DNA of 5,832 nt from Bacteroidota bacterium (GCA_022601215.1 JAHZIZ010000427.1:1-5832); one strand, 5' to 3'. Counted from the first letter of the stretch, positions 1 to 5,832 are shown. The notes: generated from the letters alone by a model not told the origin. Numbers and translations: made by a program.

Positions 1-186
1 CGAGCCCTTTCAAAGGCTAAAGCTACACCAGATATTAGTATGATGGTAGGAGATACCTTCGAAGCAGATATTGTGGGTGCCGAAGGTGTGGGTATGGATA
101 CGCTTTTTTTTAATTACCGAAATGAAACCTTACCTGCTCATTATAAGGTGGTTGATGCTATTGGGGATATTAAAAAACATTTGTAA
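1..186 (+). CDS. HAD-superfamily hydrolase, YjjG-like nucleotidase (3' end only)
   Basis: The first 61 codons visible in frame 1 are the C-terminal end of a protein whose start lies before the window; it ends at TAA 184-186. The fragment carries the HAD motif IV pattern, MVGDTFEADIVGA, with acidic residues D18 and D23 (visible numbering) that in this family help hold the catalytic Mg2+. It is followed by a GVGMDTLFFN stretch typical of the end of the Rossmann-like core. The spacing and the 'FNY' ending resemble the YjjG group, which dephosphorylates (often non-canonical) pyrimidine nucleoside monophosphates in the cytoplasm. That assignment to YjjG is a family-level inference, because the nucleophile motif DxD, the cap domain and motifs II and III are outside the window. 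Another HAD phosphatase remains possible. No terminator hairpin is evident after the stop, and the next gene's promoter starts within the last codons. Confidence 0.8.
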   Translation, partial: RALSKAKATPDISMMVGDTFEADIVGAEGVGMDTLFFNYRNETLPAHYKVVDAIGDIKKHL

Positions 187-210
187 CTATACTATTTCCG
201 TTTATATTTG
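180..210 (+). promoter_or_regulatory. Bacteroidota-type sigma-ABfr promoter for the envelope operon
   Basis: A -33 element TTTG (180-183) lies 19 bp before a -7 element TATATTTG (203-210). This matches the TTTG-N19-21-TAnnTTTG consensus of the Bacteroidota primary sigma factor exactly. The expected transcription start is a few bases after 210, about 20 nt before the lipoprotein ATG at 236. The -33 element overlaps the final Leu codon of the upstream nucleotidase gene (TTG 181-183, then TAA). An imperfect inverted repeat, GTTTATAT (200-207) and ATGTAAAC (219-226), spans the -7 element and the predicted start and could be an operator. Confidence 0.75.
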
Positions 211-235
211 CGTTACTTATGTAAACCCCCACTTA

Positions 236-796
236 ATGAAAAAGAACCTACTGATACCTGCCCTTGGTGTCTTTGTCGGATTGCTTTTGTTTTCTTGTAT
301 AAAGGATACAGATTTTGATCAGGCTGAGAACGTGACCCTAACTCCCGTTGTAGAATTAGATTTAATTCACTTTGATGTAGCTGCCAATGAGTTTTTCGAT
401 GAGGTCACAAATACTGCCAGACTTAGATTAGTCGATACGACTGAAATTCGGTTTTTAGATGATACAGAGATTCAAGAAAGTTTATTGAGAGCTGATTTTT
501 TATTTCGTTTCAATAATACCATTCCTAGAGAGTTTGCCGTTAATTTCCAATTTATTAGCGAAGAAGGAGAAGAAACGTACGCAACGGCAACTGTTGTTCC
601 AGCTGGAACAATGACTAACCCATCCACTCCACCTGATTTTATAGAAGTGGTAGAAGGAGAGGAAGTCCTGCAACTAACAGGTGCCAATAGAGTAGTGATT
701 TCGGTGGATATACCTTCTGCAGATGCATCACTAGAAGGCAATCTCAACCTACAGTCTAAAACTACTTATTATCTAGAAATTAAGGAAAGAGACTAA
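236..796 (+). CDS. Acidic lipoprotein of unknown function, possibly surface-exposed
   Basis: This is a 186-residue protein. I chose the ATG at 236 because it gives a clean lipoprotein signal: a KK-containing start, a hydrophobic run (about residues 5-19) and a lipobox LFSC ending at Cys21. The ATG also sits about 20 nt after a strong promoter. An in-frame ATG at 71 would place the start inside the upstream nucleotidase gene. After Cys21 the mature protein begins I-K-D-T-D-F-D, with Lys at +3 and Asp at +4 and +6. This resembles the lipoprotein export signal that sends Bacteroidota lipoproteins to the cell surface. The rest is rich in Asp, Glu, Thr and Val, with alternating patterns that suggest an all-beta fold; no catalytic motif or known domain is recognised. 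The stop is 4 nt before the next gene, so it is probably the first gene of a three-gene envelope operon. There is no Shine-Dalgarno sequence, as is usual in this phylum. Lipoprotein status is well supported; function is unknown. Confidence 0.8.
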   Translation: MKKNLLIPALGVFVGLLLFSCIKDTDFDQAENVTLTPVVELDLIHFDVAANEFFDEVTNTARLRLVDTTEIRFLDDTEIQESLLRADFLFRFNNTIPREFAVNFQFISEEGEETYATATVVPAGTMTNPSTPPDFIEVVEGEEVLQLTGANRVVISVDIPSADASLEGNLNLQSKTTYYLEIKERD

Positions 797-800
797 TACT

Positions 801-2198
801 ATGAAAGTAATCACCCTCTTTTTTATAGCCTTTGGGCTATCGGTTGCTATGGCACAAAATAAGCAAGTCCTCTATGGTTTAGAAGAAGTGCCTCAGGCAT
901 TACTGACCAACCCTGGAGGTAAGATGCCAGCTGGGCAAAAAGCCCATTTCGGTATACCCTTGTTGTCGCAAATACATGTTAATGGAGGAGCATCCGGGGT
1001 TAGCGTGTACGATATATTTGGAGAAAGCACAGTGGATATTAATACCCGTATTCAAGAGAAAATATTTGAAATGTCTGAAAAGGACTTTTTTACAGCTACC
1101 CAACAATTAGAACTTATTTCCTTTGGTTGGCGTGGTAATAATGAAATTTATTACTCTGGCGGTGTGTATCAGGAATTAGACTTCATTAGTTATTTCCCAC
1201 GAGATCTTGCAATTCTGGCTTGGGAAGGAAATGCCGATTATATTGGATATCGATTTGACTTAGGACAAGTAAGCGCTACGGCAGACTTATTAACCGTATA
1301 TCATTTCGGAGTTAATAAAAAAATAGGAAAACGTCTTACTGCTGGAGTTCGAGCGAAAGTGTACTCAAGTATATTTAGTGCGAGTAGTACAGACAATAAA
1401 GGAACGTTTGTAACGGAATTGGGAGACGAGAATAGTGAAAACATTTATGAACACAATATTGAAGGGGCGGATTTTCTATTGAGAACTTCTGGACTTACAA
1501 ACAGTCCCACATCAAGTGAAGTAGTAGGAAGGGCTTTTTTAGGAGGCAATCTAGGGGTAGGATTAGATATGGGAGCGACCTATGAAGTGACAGATAGAAT
1601 TACAGCTAGTGCTAGCGTGCTAGATGTAGGGGCTATATTTCACAACAAAAATGTAGAGAGTTTCAGAGCTCAAGGAGATTATACATTAGATGGAATCGAG
1701 TTAATTTTCCCACCACTTAACGCTGGAGAAGGTACGTTTCCGTATTATGACGACTTAGAAGATGAGTTAGAAAGAGAAATTCCTGTGGATACAATTACTT
1801 CGGGATATACCGAGATGCGTCCATTAAAGTTAAATGCTGGAGCGACCTACAGTTTTGGGAAGTTCGTCGGAGGTCAGGAATGTGATTGTTTACATAAGGG
1901 ACAAATTGAACGTACACAGGCTGTGGGATTGCAGTACTACAGTATTTTTAGACCTAAAGGACCACAAATGGCAGGAACTTTCTTCTATTATCGAAGGTTG
2001 TGGGATTTCCTCTCTGCTAAGGCAACCTACACGGTAGATTCTTACTCTTTTTCGAATGTTGGTATTGGCGCTGTTGTAGATTTAGGTAAATTCATCTTTT
2101 ATTTTGCAGCAGATAATATCCTTAGTTATGGAAATTTGGCCAAAGCAAAAAGTGTATCTTTGCAGCTAGGTTTCAATATAAAAATTGACGAAGAATGA
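801..2198 (+). CDS. DUF5723-family outer-membrane beta-barrel protein
   Basis: This is a 465-residue protein with a Sec signal peptide (hydrophobic residues about 4-15, likely cleavage after AMA at residues 16-18, before Gln19). The mature N-terminus has features I associate with DUF5723: a TNPGGKMP segment at about residues 36-43, followed by FGIPLL and a VYDIFG stretch. Further on are repeated amphipathic strands with alternating aromatic and small residues (for example around 140-195, 245-280 and 340-465), consistent with an outer-membrane barrel related in style to PorV/FadL-type barrels. The last strand, VSLQLGFNIKI near residues 454-464, fits a barrel-closing beta signal. A C-D-C pair (C361, C363) lies in a probable loop after SFGKF. 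The start ATG at 801 follows the lipoprotein stop by 4 nt and has a purine-rich GGAAAGAG about 10 nt upstream. The stop overlaps the next start in ATGA. Family assignment is from recalled patterns; the cargo or role of DUF5723 proteins is not established. Confidence 0.85.
   Translation: MKVITLFFIAFGLSVAMAQNKQVLYGLEEVPQALLTNPGGKMPAGQKAHFGIPLLSQIHVNGGASGVSVYDIFGESTVDINTRIQEKIFEMSEKDFFTATQQLELISFGWRGNNEIYYSGGVYQELDFISYFPRDLAILAWEGNADYIGYRFDLGQVSATADLLTVYHFGVNKKIGKRLTAGVRAKVYSSIFSASSTDNKGTFVTELGDENSENIYEHNIEGADFLLRTSGLTNSPTSSEVVGRAFLGGNLGVGLDMGATYEVTDRITASASVLDVGAIFHNKNVESFRAQGDYTLDGIELIFPPLNAGEGTFPYYDDLEDELEREIPVDTITSGYTEMRPLKLNAGATYSFGKFVGGQECDCLHKGQIERTQAVGLQYYSIFRPKGPQMAGTFFYYRRLWDFLSAKATYTVDSYSFSNVGIGAVVDLGKFIFYFAADNILSYGNLAKAKSVSLQLGFNIKIDEE
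2155..2162 (+). promoter_or_regulatory. Possible internal -7 element upstream of the third operon gene
   Basis: TATCTTTG matches the TAnnTTTG -7 consensus and lies 32 nt before the ATG at 2195, a plausible distance for a secondary promoter inside the DUF5723 gene. The nearest TTTG upstream (2135-2138) is only 16 bp away, shorter than the usual 19-21. An 8-mer of this kind is expected by chance several times in a window this AT-rich, so only its position makes it worth listing. Confidence 0.22.
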
Positions 2199-2995
2199 TT
2201 AAATATATATGGGCTTTAGCGTTTTCAGTTTCTTTTCTTTTTAACGCTACTGCACAGAGTGATTTGAGCGATTACAGTTTTGTAGTGGTGCCGGATAAAT
2301 ATGAATTTCAGTTCGAAAATGATCAGTACCAATTAAACTCGTTGACAAAGTTTTTATTCAATAAATACGGTTTTCATGCTTTTTTTAACAACGAATTGCC
2401 AGAAGTGAGTCGCTGTGATGGTTTGTGGGCTGATTTGGAACGAGATTCAGGGTTTATTTGGACCAAACTAACTTTTGTTTTAAAAGACTGTGAGGGGAAT
2501 GAAGTATATCGTTCATCAGAAGGTAAAAGTAAACTAAAAGAATATGGAAAGGCTTACCAACAGGCACTACGAGCCGCGTTTGATGGAATTATTGTGATGG
2601 GTGTACAGCAAAAGGATATTAATACTCTAGGGATTTCTCAGCATTCTTCAAACACACCCAAGACAGAAAAAGTAGTTGCAAGTACTCCTTTGGAAACAAA
2701 CACTCAGGTTCCGATTTCCGAAGAAATAATTCCCGTTTCGGCTATTGATAATGAGGATAATATGTATATGAACAATGGTGTTTTCTTCATACTCAAAACT
2801 GAAGGTGCTAATCATAAACTTTTTGAGAAGAAGGATGAAACACTTGTGCTTAAGGGGAATATGGTGACTTCAGAAAATGGTAATATGGTGTTCACTGACA
2901 TCTCTGGGAACCAATTTAATGCCTTATTTGATGTAGATAAGAATCTCATTATTGAAACTGGGTTTCAGCAATTGAAATTTCAATTACAGCGTTAA
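2195..2995 (+). CDS. Secreted two-part protein of unknown function
   Basis: This 266-residue protein has a Sec signal peptide: hydrophobic residues 4-16 and probable cleavage after ATA at 18-20, before Gln21. There is no lipobox, so a soluble periplasmic or secreted location is likely. An N-terminal part (about 25-137) alternates predicted strands and helices. It includes YQLNSLTKFLFNKYGF (46-60 or so), two cysteines at 74 and 99 that could form a disulfide, and an AYQQALRAAFDGI helix at 120-132. A Ser/Thr/Glu-rich linker (about 141-189) joins it to a beta-rich C-terminal part (190-266). I do not recognise a named domain; similar proteins seem to be widespread as hypotheticals in flavobacteria. 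The start codon shares ATGA with the DUF5723 stop, which implies translational coupling and a related role in the envelope. The stop TAA at 2993-2995 overlaps the convergent rarA stop. Confidence 0.8.
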   Translation: MIKYIWALAFSVSFLFNATAQSDLSDYSFVVVPDKYEFQFENDQYQLNSLTKFLFNKYGFHAFFNNELPEVSRCDGLWADLERDSGFIWTKLTFVLKDCEGNEVYRSSEGKSKLKEYGKAYQQALRAAFDGIIVMGVQQKDINTLGISQHSSNTPKTEKVVASTPLETNTQVPISEEIIPVSAIDNEDNMYMNNGVFFILKTEGANHKLFEKKDETLVLKGNMVTSENGNMVFTDISGNQFNALFDVDKNLIIETGFQQLKFQLQR

Positions 2996-3001
2996 TAATT
3001 G
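2953..3001. repeat. Cluster of short inverted repeats at the convergent gene junction
   Basis: Three inverted repeats follow one another across the ends of the secreted-protein gene and rarA. TGAAAC (2953-2958) pairs with GTTTCA (2962-2967) over a 3-nt loop. AATTGAAATTTCAATT (2970-2985) is a perfect 16-bp palindrome. CAATTA (2981-2986) pairs with TAATTG (2996-3001). The last two overlap, so they would be alternatives in RNA. They could slow or stop transcription on both strands where no intergenic space exists. However, the stems are AT-rich and no T-tract follows directly on either strand, so a terminator call is weak. Confidence 0.35.
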
Positions 3002-4269
3002 TACTTGTCCTTCCATAGACTTGCCAAATATTTTTTTAAGTTTTCTTCTCTTGGATTCTTGCCGGGATCGTAAAAAGAAGTGCCAGTAATTTCTTCTGGG
3101 AGAAATTCATGTGGAACAAAATTACCCTCGAAGTCATGGGCGTATTGATAAGAAGCTCCGTAACCCAATTCTTTCATTAGTTTGGTTGGGGCATTTCTAA
3201 TGGACAATGGAACCGATAAGTCTCCGGTCTGTCTCACTAGTTGTTGCGCTTCCTTAATGGCTTTATATGAGCTATTGCTTTTAGGGGAGGTAGCTAAGTA
3301 AACCGCACATTGACTCAAAATAATTCTCGCTTCAGGATATCCTATGGTGGTTACCGCCTGGAAGGTAGTATTTGCTAGAACAAGCGCTGTTGGATTAGCC
3401 ATTCCTATATCTTCTGAAGCAGCTATAACAAGACGTCTGGCTATGAACTTAACGTCCTCACCTCCTTCAATCATTCTGGCTAGCCAATATACTGCAGCAT
3501 TGGGATCACTGCCTCTAATAGACTTGATGAAAGCCGAAACTATATCGTAGTGTTGCTCTCCTGTTTTATCATATAATACAGTGTTTTTCTGAATCTTTGC
3601 ACTTACCATTTCATTGGTAACTTCCACCTTGTTAGTGTTTTCGGAGAGCACCACTAATTCTAACATGTTCAACAATTTTCTAGCATCGCCTCCGGAAAGT
3701 CTAAGCAGTGCTTCCGTTTCTTTCAGTGCGATTTCTTTCTTCGCAAGAATGCTGTCTGTTTTAATGGCTCTTTCCAAGAGAATTTCTAAGTCATCTTTTC
3801 CAAATGCTTTTAATACATATACTTGACATCGAGATAAAAGGGCAGGGATGACCTCAAAACTTGGATTTTCGGTAGTTGCTCCTATGAGAGTAATCCAACC
3901 TTTTTCAACGGCACCCAGAAGAGAATCTTGTTGAGATTTGCTAAAGCGATGTATCTCATCAATAAAGAGGATAGGGTTTTTTGTTGAAAATAGATCATCA
4001 CTTTTTTTTGCTTTTTCTATGACTTCTCTTACCGCGGCAACTCCGCTATCAATAGCACTTAAAGTGTAGAAAGGTCGATCGGAGTCCTTGGCAATAATAT
4101 TCGCCAAAGTAGTCTTGCCAGTTCCAGGAGGTCCCCAAAAAATCATGGATGATATAACACCTGATGCTATTTGTGACGATAAGGCACCATTGGGACCAAT
4201 AAGGTGCTGCTGACTTACATATTCCTGAAGCGAATGGGGCCGTATACGTTCTGCTAATGGGGTACTCAT
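2992..4269 (-). CDS. rarA: RarA/MgsA replication-associated recombination ATPase
   Basis: This 425-residue AAA+ ATPase is of normal full length for RarA (also MgsA; WRNIP1 in eukaryotes), a cytoplasmic clamp-loader-like protein that acts at stalled replication forks. The N-terminus [20 protein letters not shown] is the family hallmark. Walker A is GPPGTGKTT at 46-54 and Walker B is LFIDE at 101-105, followed by IHRF. Sensor 1 is in GATTENPSF (130-138), the arginine finger is R147 in LLSRC, and sensor 2 is R197 in GGDARK. The C-terminal tetramerisation region is present, with [16 protein letters not shown] (240-255), the [11 protein letters not shown] segment and [10 protein letters not shown] (284-293). 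All key residues are intact. The ATG at 4269 is secure because an in-frame TAA lies 12 nt upstream and the conserved N-terminus begins immediately. No Shine-Dalgarno sequence is seen. The stop shares TTAA 2992-2995 with the convergent gene. Confidence 0.96.
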   Translation of the reverse strand: MSTPLAERIRPHSLQEYVSQQHLIGPNGALSSQIASGVISSMIFWGPPGTGKTTLANIIAKDSDRPFYTLSAIDSGVAAVREVIEKAKKSDDLFSTKNPILFIDEIHRFSKSQQDSLLGAVEKGWITLIGATTENPSFEVIPALLSRCQVYVLKAFGKDDLEILLERAIKTDSILAKKEIALKETEALLRLSGGDARKLLNMLELVVLSENTNKVEVTNEMVSAKIQKNTVLYDKTGEQHYDIVSAFIKSIRGSDPNAAVYWLARMIEGGEDVKFIARRLVIAASEDIGMANPTALVLANTTFQAVTTIGYPEARIILSQCAVYLATSPKSNSSYKAIKEAQQLVRQTGDLSVPLSIRNAPTKLMKELGYGASYQYAHDFEGNFVPHEFLPEEITGTSFYDPGKNPREENLKKYLASLWKDKYNY

Positions 4270-4356
4270 AGAGCAAATTTACAATAAACACTATTTCTTT
4301 GCCTGACAATTTATCATAACTTGTCCTTTGGGATTAATTTTTGATTTTATGGACGC
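4270..4356. other. Divergent intergenic region between rarA and the rhomboid gene
   Basis: This 87-bp AT-rich spacer must hold the start signals for both divergent genes. On the - strand there is a clear -7-like TAAATTTG close to the rarA ATG. On the + strand I find only imperfect matches: TAATTTTTG (4335-4343, one base too long) and TAACTTG (4317-4323, one T short), neither with a TTTG at the right distance. No hairpin terminator, riboswitch or small RNA pattern is evident. Confidence 0.6.
4274..4281 (-). promoter_or_regulatory. Candidate -7 element for rarA
   Basis: Read on the - strand, TAAATTTG matches the Bacteroidota -7 consensus TAnnTTTG and ends only 4 nt before the rarA ATG. A transcript starting the usual few bases downstream would have little or no leader. 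The nearest upstream TTG (within ATTG, complement of 4307-4310) is 25 bp away, longer than the usual 19-21, so the -33 half is weak. Confidence 0.4.
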
Positions 4357-5109
4357 ATGAACCAAAGAAAACCATTATACTACTCTAATGATGTGATACT
4401 ATATCCATTGTTCTTTGTCCTCCTTTTGTGGGTTGCATTTTGGATCGAAATCCGTTTTGATTTTAGCTTTAAGCGCTATGGGATTTTTCCACAAAGACTG
4501 GAAGGATTACGTGGAATTTTCTTTGGTCCCTTCATACATGGTGACTTAAAACATTTATTTAATAATTCGATCCCAATGTTTGTTTTAAGTAGTACTCTTT
4601 TCTATTTCTATCGCAGCGTGCGCTGGAGGGTTATGCTCTTTGGGTTAATATGTACAGGTGTTTTAACCTGGATAATGGGAAGACCAGCTCTTCATATTGG
4701 AGCAAGTGGTGTCGTCTATATGTTGGCAGCGTTTTTATTTTTTAAGGGCATATTTTCTAGGCAATTTCAATTGACTGCCCTGTCTTTAATCGTAGTCTTT
4801 CTATATGGTGGAATGCTATGGTACTTATTTCCGATAGATCCTAAGATTTCTTGGGAAGGTCATTTGTCTGGCTTTATTGTAGGAATTGCTCTGGCTTTGA
4901 TTTTTAGAAAAAATCCTGTTGAAAACAAGAAGTACGACTGGGAACGAGAAGACTTTAACCCTGAAGAAGATGCTTTCTTACGTCAGTTTGATGCAGATGG
5001 TAATTTTATAGAAATACCACCTGAAGCGGAGGTGGAAGTTGAGAGCAATGAAAAAAGAAATATTAGTATCCACTATACCTATAGGGATAACAAAGAAGAT
5101 ACACAATAA
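4357..5109 (+). CDS. Rhomboid-family intramembrane serine protease
   Basis: This 250-residue inner-membrane protein has about six hydrophobic segments (near 14-31, 71-87, 92-107, 115-133, 138-157 and 168-184). The rhomboid catalytic dyad is present: S117 in GASG (115-118) and H169 in EGHLSG. The HGDLKHLFNN segment (61-70) supplies the conserved H61, H66 and N70, equivalent to the GlpG His/Asn residues that shape the active site and oxyanion hole. It should therefore be an active protease cutting transmembrane segments; the substrate is unknown. A roughly 65-residue soluble, acidic C-terminal tail follows (NPEEDAFLRQFDADGNF around 201-217, ending in a basic/aromatic HYTYRDN patch). The ATG at 4357 has no Shine-Dalgarno sequence. 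A four-codon ATG-GAC-GCA-TGA at 4349-4360 overlaps it. The gene converges on rlmB with only 6 nt between stops. Confidence 0.93.
   Translation: MNQRKPLYYSNDVILYPLFFVLLLWVAFWIEIRFDFSFKRYGIFPQRLEGLRGIFFGPFIHGDLKHLFNNSIPMFVLSSTLFYFYRSVRWRVMLFGLICTGVLTWIMGRPALHIGASGVVYMLAAFLFFKGIFSRQFQLTALSLIVVFLYGGMLWYLFPIDPKISWEGHLSGFIVGIALALIFRKNPVENKKYDWEREDFNPEEDAFLRQFDADGNFIEIPPEAEVEVESNEKRNISIHYTYRDNKEDTQ
5067..5089. repeat. Imperfect hairpin at the 3' end of the rhomboid gene
   Basis: Arms TATCC (5067-5071) and GGATA (5085-5089) flank an inner pair CTATA (5073-5077) and TATAG (5080-5084), with a single unpaired A at 5072 and a 2-base centre. The structure lies in the codons for ISIHYTYRD, just before the stop at 5107. 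It is symmetrical on both strands and could help end transcription from either side, but no T-tract follows. Confidence 0.35.
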
Positions 5110-5115
5110 GACGAA

Positions 5116-5832
5116 TTAACTCCTCTGTCTAATTGCTTCGTAAAGGATGGCTCCACAGGCAACGGATACGTTGAGAGAGTTAATTTCTCCTAAGAGGGGA
5201 AGTGCAATCTTTTCATCGACTAATTGAAGTACCGACTTAGAAACACCTTTCCCTTCAGATCCCATTACAATCGCAATAGGTCCTTCCAGAGACGTTTTAA
5301 ATAGGCTGTTATCCGTTTTTTCTGTTGCGGCCAATACTTTTACATCGGAGCCTTGTAAATAGAAAATAGCGTCCTTAATATGGTCTACTTTGCAAATTGG
5401 GGTCTTAAAGATGGCTCCGGCAGATGTTTTTACGGTATCACCGCTTACTGGGGCTCCCCCTTTCTTTTGAATGATGATAGCGTCTACCTTAGTACATTCT
5501 GCGGTTCTAATAATAGCACCAAAGTTTCGTACGTCACTTATTTGATCTAAAATTAGGAATAGTGGGGCTTTATCGGATTGTAGCGCAGTTTCCACAACCT
5601 CGTCCAACGTTGTGAATTTAATAGGGGAGGAAAAAGCAGCAATTCCTTGATGATTCGATCGGGTAAGTTTTTCTAACTTTTCTACGGGCACGTAGTTGAT
5701 AGAAGTATGGAGTTGTTCCAATTTAGAAACAATCTCGTCAATGGTCTTGTTTTGAATCCCCTTTTGTATATACACCTTATCAATTTCAACGTCAGCTTTA
5801 ATTGCTTCAAGGATGGGATAGATTCCGAAAGA
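5116..5832 (-). CDS. rlmB: 23S rRNA 2'-O-methyltransferase, RlmB/TrmH family (5' end missing)
   Basis: The visible 238 codons lack only the extreme N-terminus, since the frame stays open to the right edge. The first residues, FGIYPILEAI, correspond to the family's usual GxHxV start of the RNA-binding domain, so an internal GTG at 5775 is not the real start. The catalytic SPOUT (trefoil-knot) domain is complete. Motif 1 is LDQISDVRNFGAIIRTAE with N103 and R109 (visible numbering), motif 2 is MGSEGKGVS (190-198) and motif 3 is LPLLGEINSLNVSVA (211-225), which form the S-adenosylmethionine site and dimer interface. RlmB methylates the ribose of G2251 (E. coli numbering) in the 23S rRNA P-loop. 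The closely related TrmH-type tRNA methyltransferases cannot be fully excluded, but the N-terminal domain favours RlmB. Its promoter lies outside the window. Confidence 0.9.
   Translation of the reverse strand, partial: SFGIYPILEAIKADVEIDKVYIQKGIQNKTIDEIVSKLEQLHTSINYVPVEKLEKLTRSNHQGIAAFSSPIKFTTLDEVVETALQSDKAPLFLILDQISDVRNFGAIIRTAECTKVDAIIIQKKGGAPVSGDTVKTSAGAIFKTPICKVDHIKDAIFYLQGSDVKVLAATEKTDNSLFKTSLEGPIAIVMGSEGKGVSKSVLQLVDEKIALPLLGEINSLNVSVACGAILYEAIRQRS

Noticed and set aside
71..235. Upstream extension of the lipoprotein reading frame to an ATG at 71
   Set aside because: It overlaps the nucleotidase gene in another frame, lies upstream of the consensus promoter and would bury the lipoprotein signal peptide inside the protein.
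472..747. Open frame on the - strand within the lipoprotein gene
   Set aside because: It lies wholly inside a better-supported gene and has no signal, motif or start signals of its own.
1013..1020. TATATTTG inside the DUF5723 gene, identical to the operon's -7 element
   Set aside because: It has no TTTG at 19-21 bp upstream and no gene start downstream, so it is a chance match in AT-rich coding DNA.
2135..2144. 10-bp palindrome TTTGGCCAAA near the end of the DUF5723 gene
   Set aside because: It is short, coding and isolated, and there is no partner feature to support a regulatory site.
3026..3040. T-rich run after the operon stop as an intrinsic terminator
   Set aside because: No stable GC-containing stem precedes the T-run; only a weak AAATATTT palindrome is present, and the site is inside rarA.
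3344..3826. Two + strand open frames opposite rarA
   Set aside because: They are antisense to a fully conserved AAA+ gene, and their translations show no recognisable protein features.
4049..4309. - strand frame overlapping the rarA start
   Set aside because: It is out of frame with rarA over the Walker A region; rarA in its own frame has all family motifs.
5773..5775. GTG as the start of the rRNA methyltransferase
   Set aside because: The frame is open to the window edge, and the 19 residues before it match the start of the RlmB N-terminal domain, so the gene is cut by the window edge.

Overview
The window looks like chromosomal DNA of a Bacteroidota bacterium, most likely a member of Flavobacteriaceae. 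The DNA is AT-rich. Most starts lack a Shine-Dalgarno sequence. A textbook Bacteroidota promoter (TTTG, 19 bp, TATATTTG) precedes the second gene. One gene belongs to DUF5723, an outer-membrane barrel family known mainly from Bacteroidota. I see no mobile element, CRISPR array, tRNA or rRNA, and no sign of recent transfer.

Layout from left to right: (1) the 3' end of a HAD-type nucleotidase gene (1-186, +). (2) A compact three-gene envelope operon on the + strand (236-2995), encoding an acidic lipoprotein, a DUF5723 outer-membrane beta-barrel protein and a secreted two-part protein of unknown function. The first two genes are 4 nt apart and the last two overlap in ATGA, so they are probably co-transcribed and translationally coupled. 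(3) rarA on the - strand (2992-4269), convergent with the operon; the two genes share one TTAA as both stop codons. (4) An 87-bp divergent intergenic region. (5) A rhomboid intramembrane protease on the + strand (4357-5109). (6) The C-terminal part of an rlmB-type 23S rRNA 2'-O-methyltransferase on the - strand (5116-5832), whose 5' end lies beyond the right edge.

The nucleotidase, RarA, rhomboid and RlmB look like ordinary housekeeping genes. The least understood part is the lipoprotein/barrel/secreted-protein operon. All three products are predicted to leave the cytoplasm, and the lipoprotein has a partial surface-export signal after its cysteine. A shared role at the outer membrane is a reasonable inference, but its function cannot be read from sequence. 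Both convergent junctions lack space for a normal intergenic terminator and instead have inverted repeats inside the last codons of the + strand gene.
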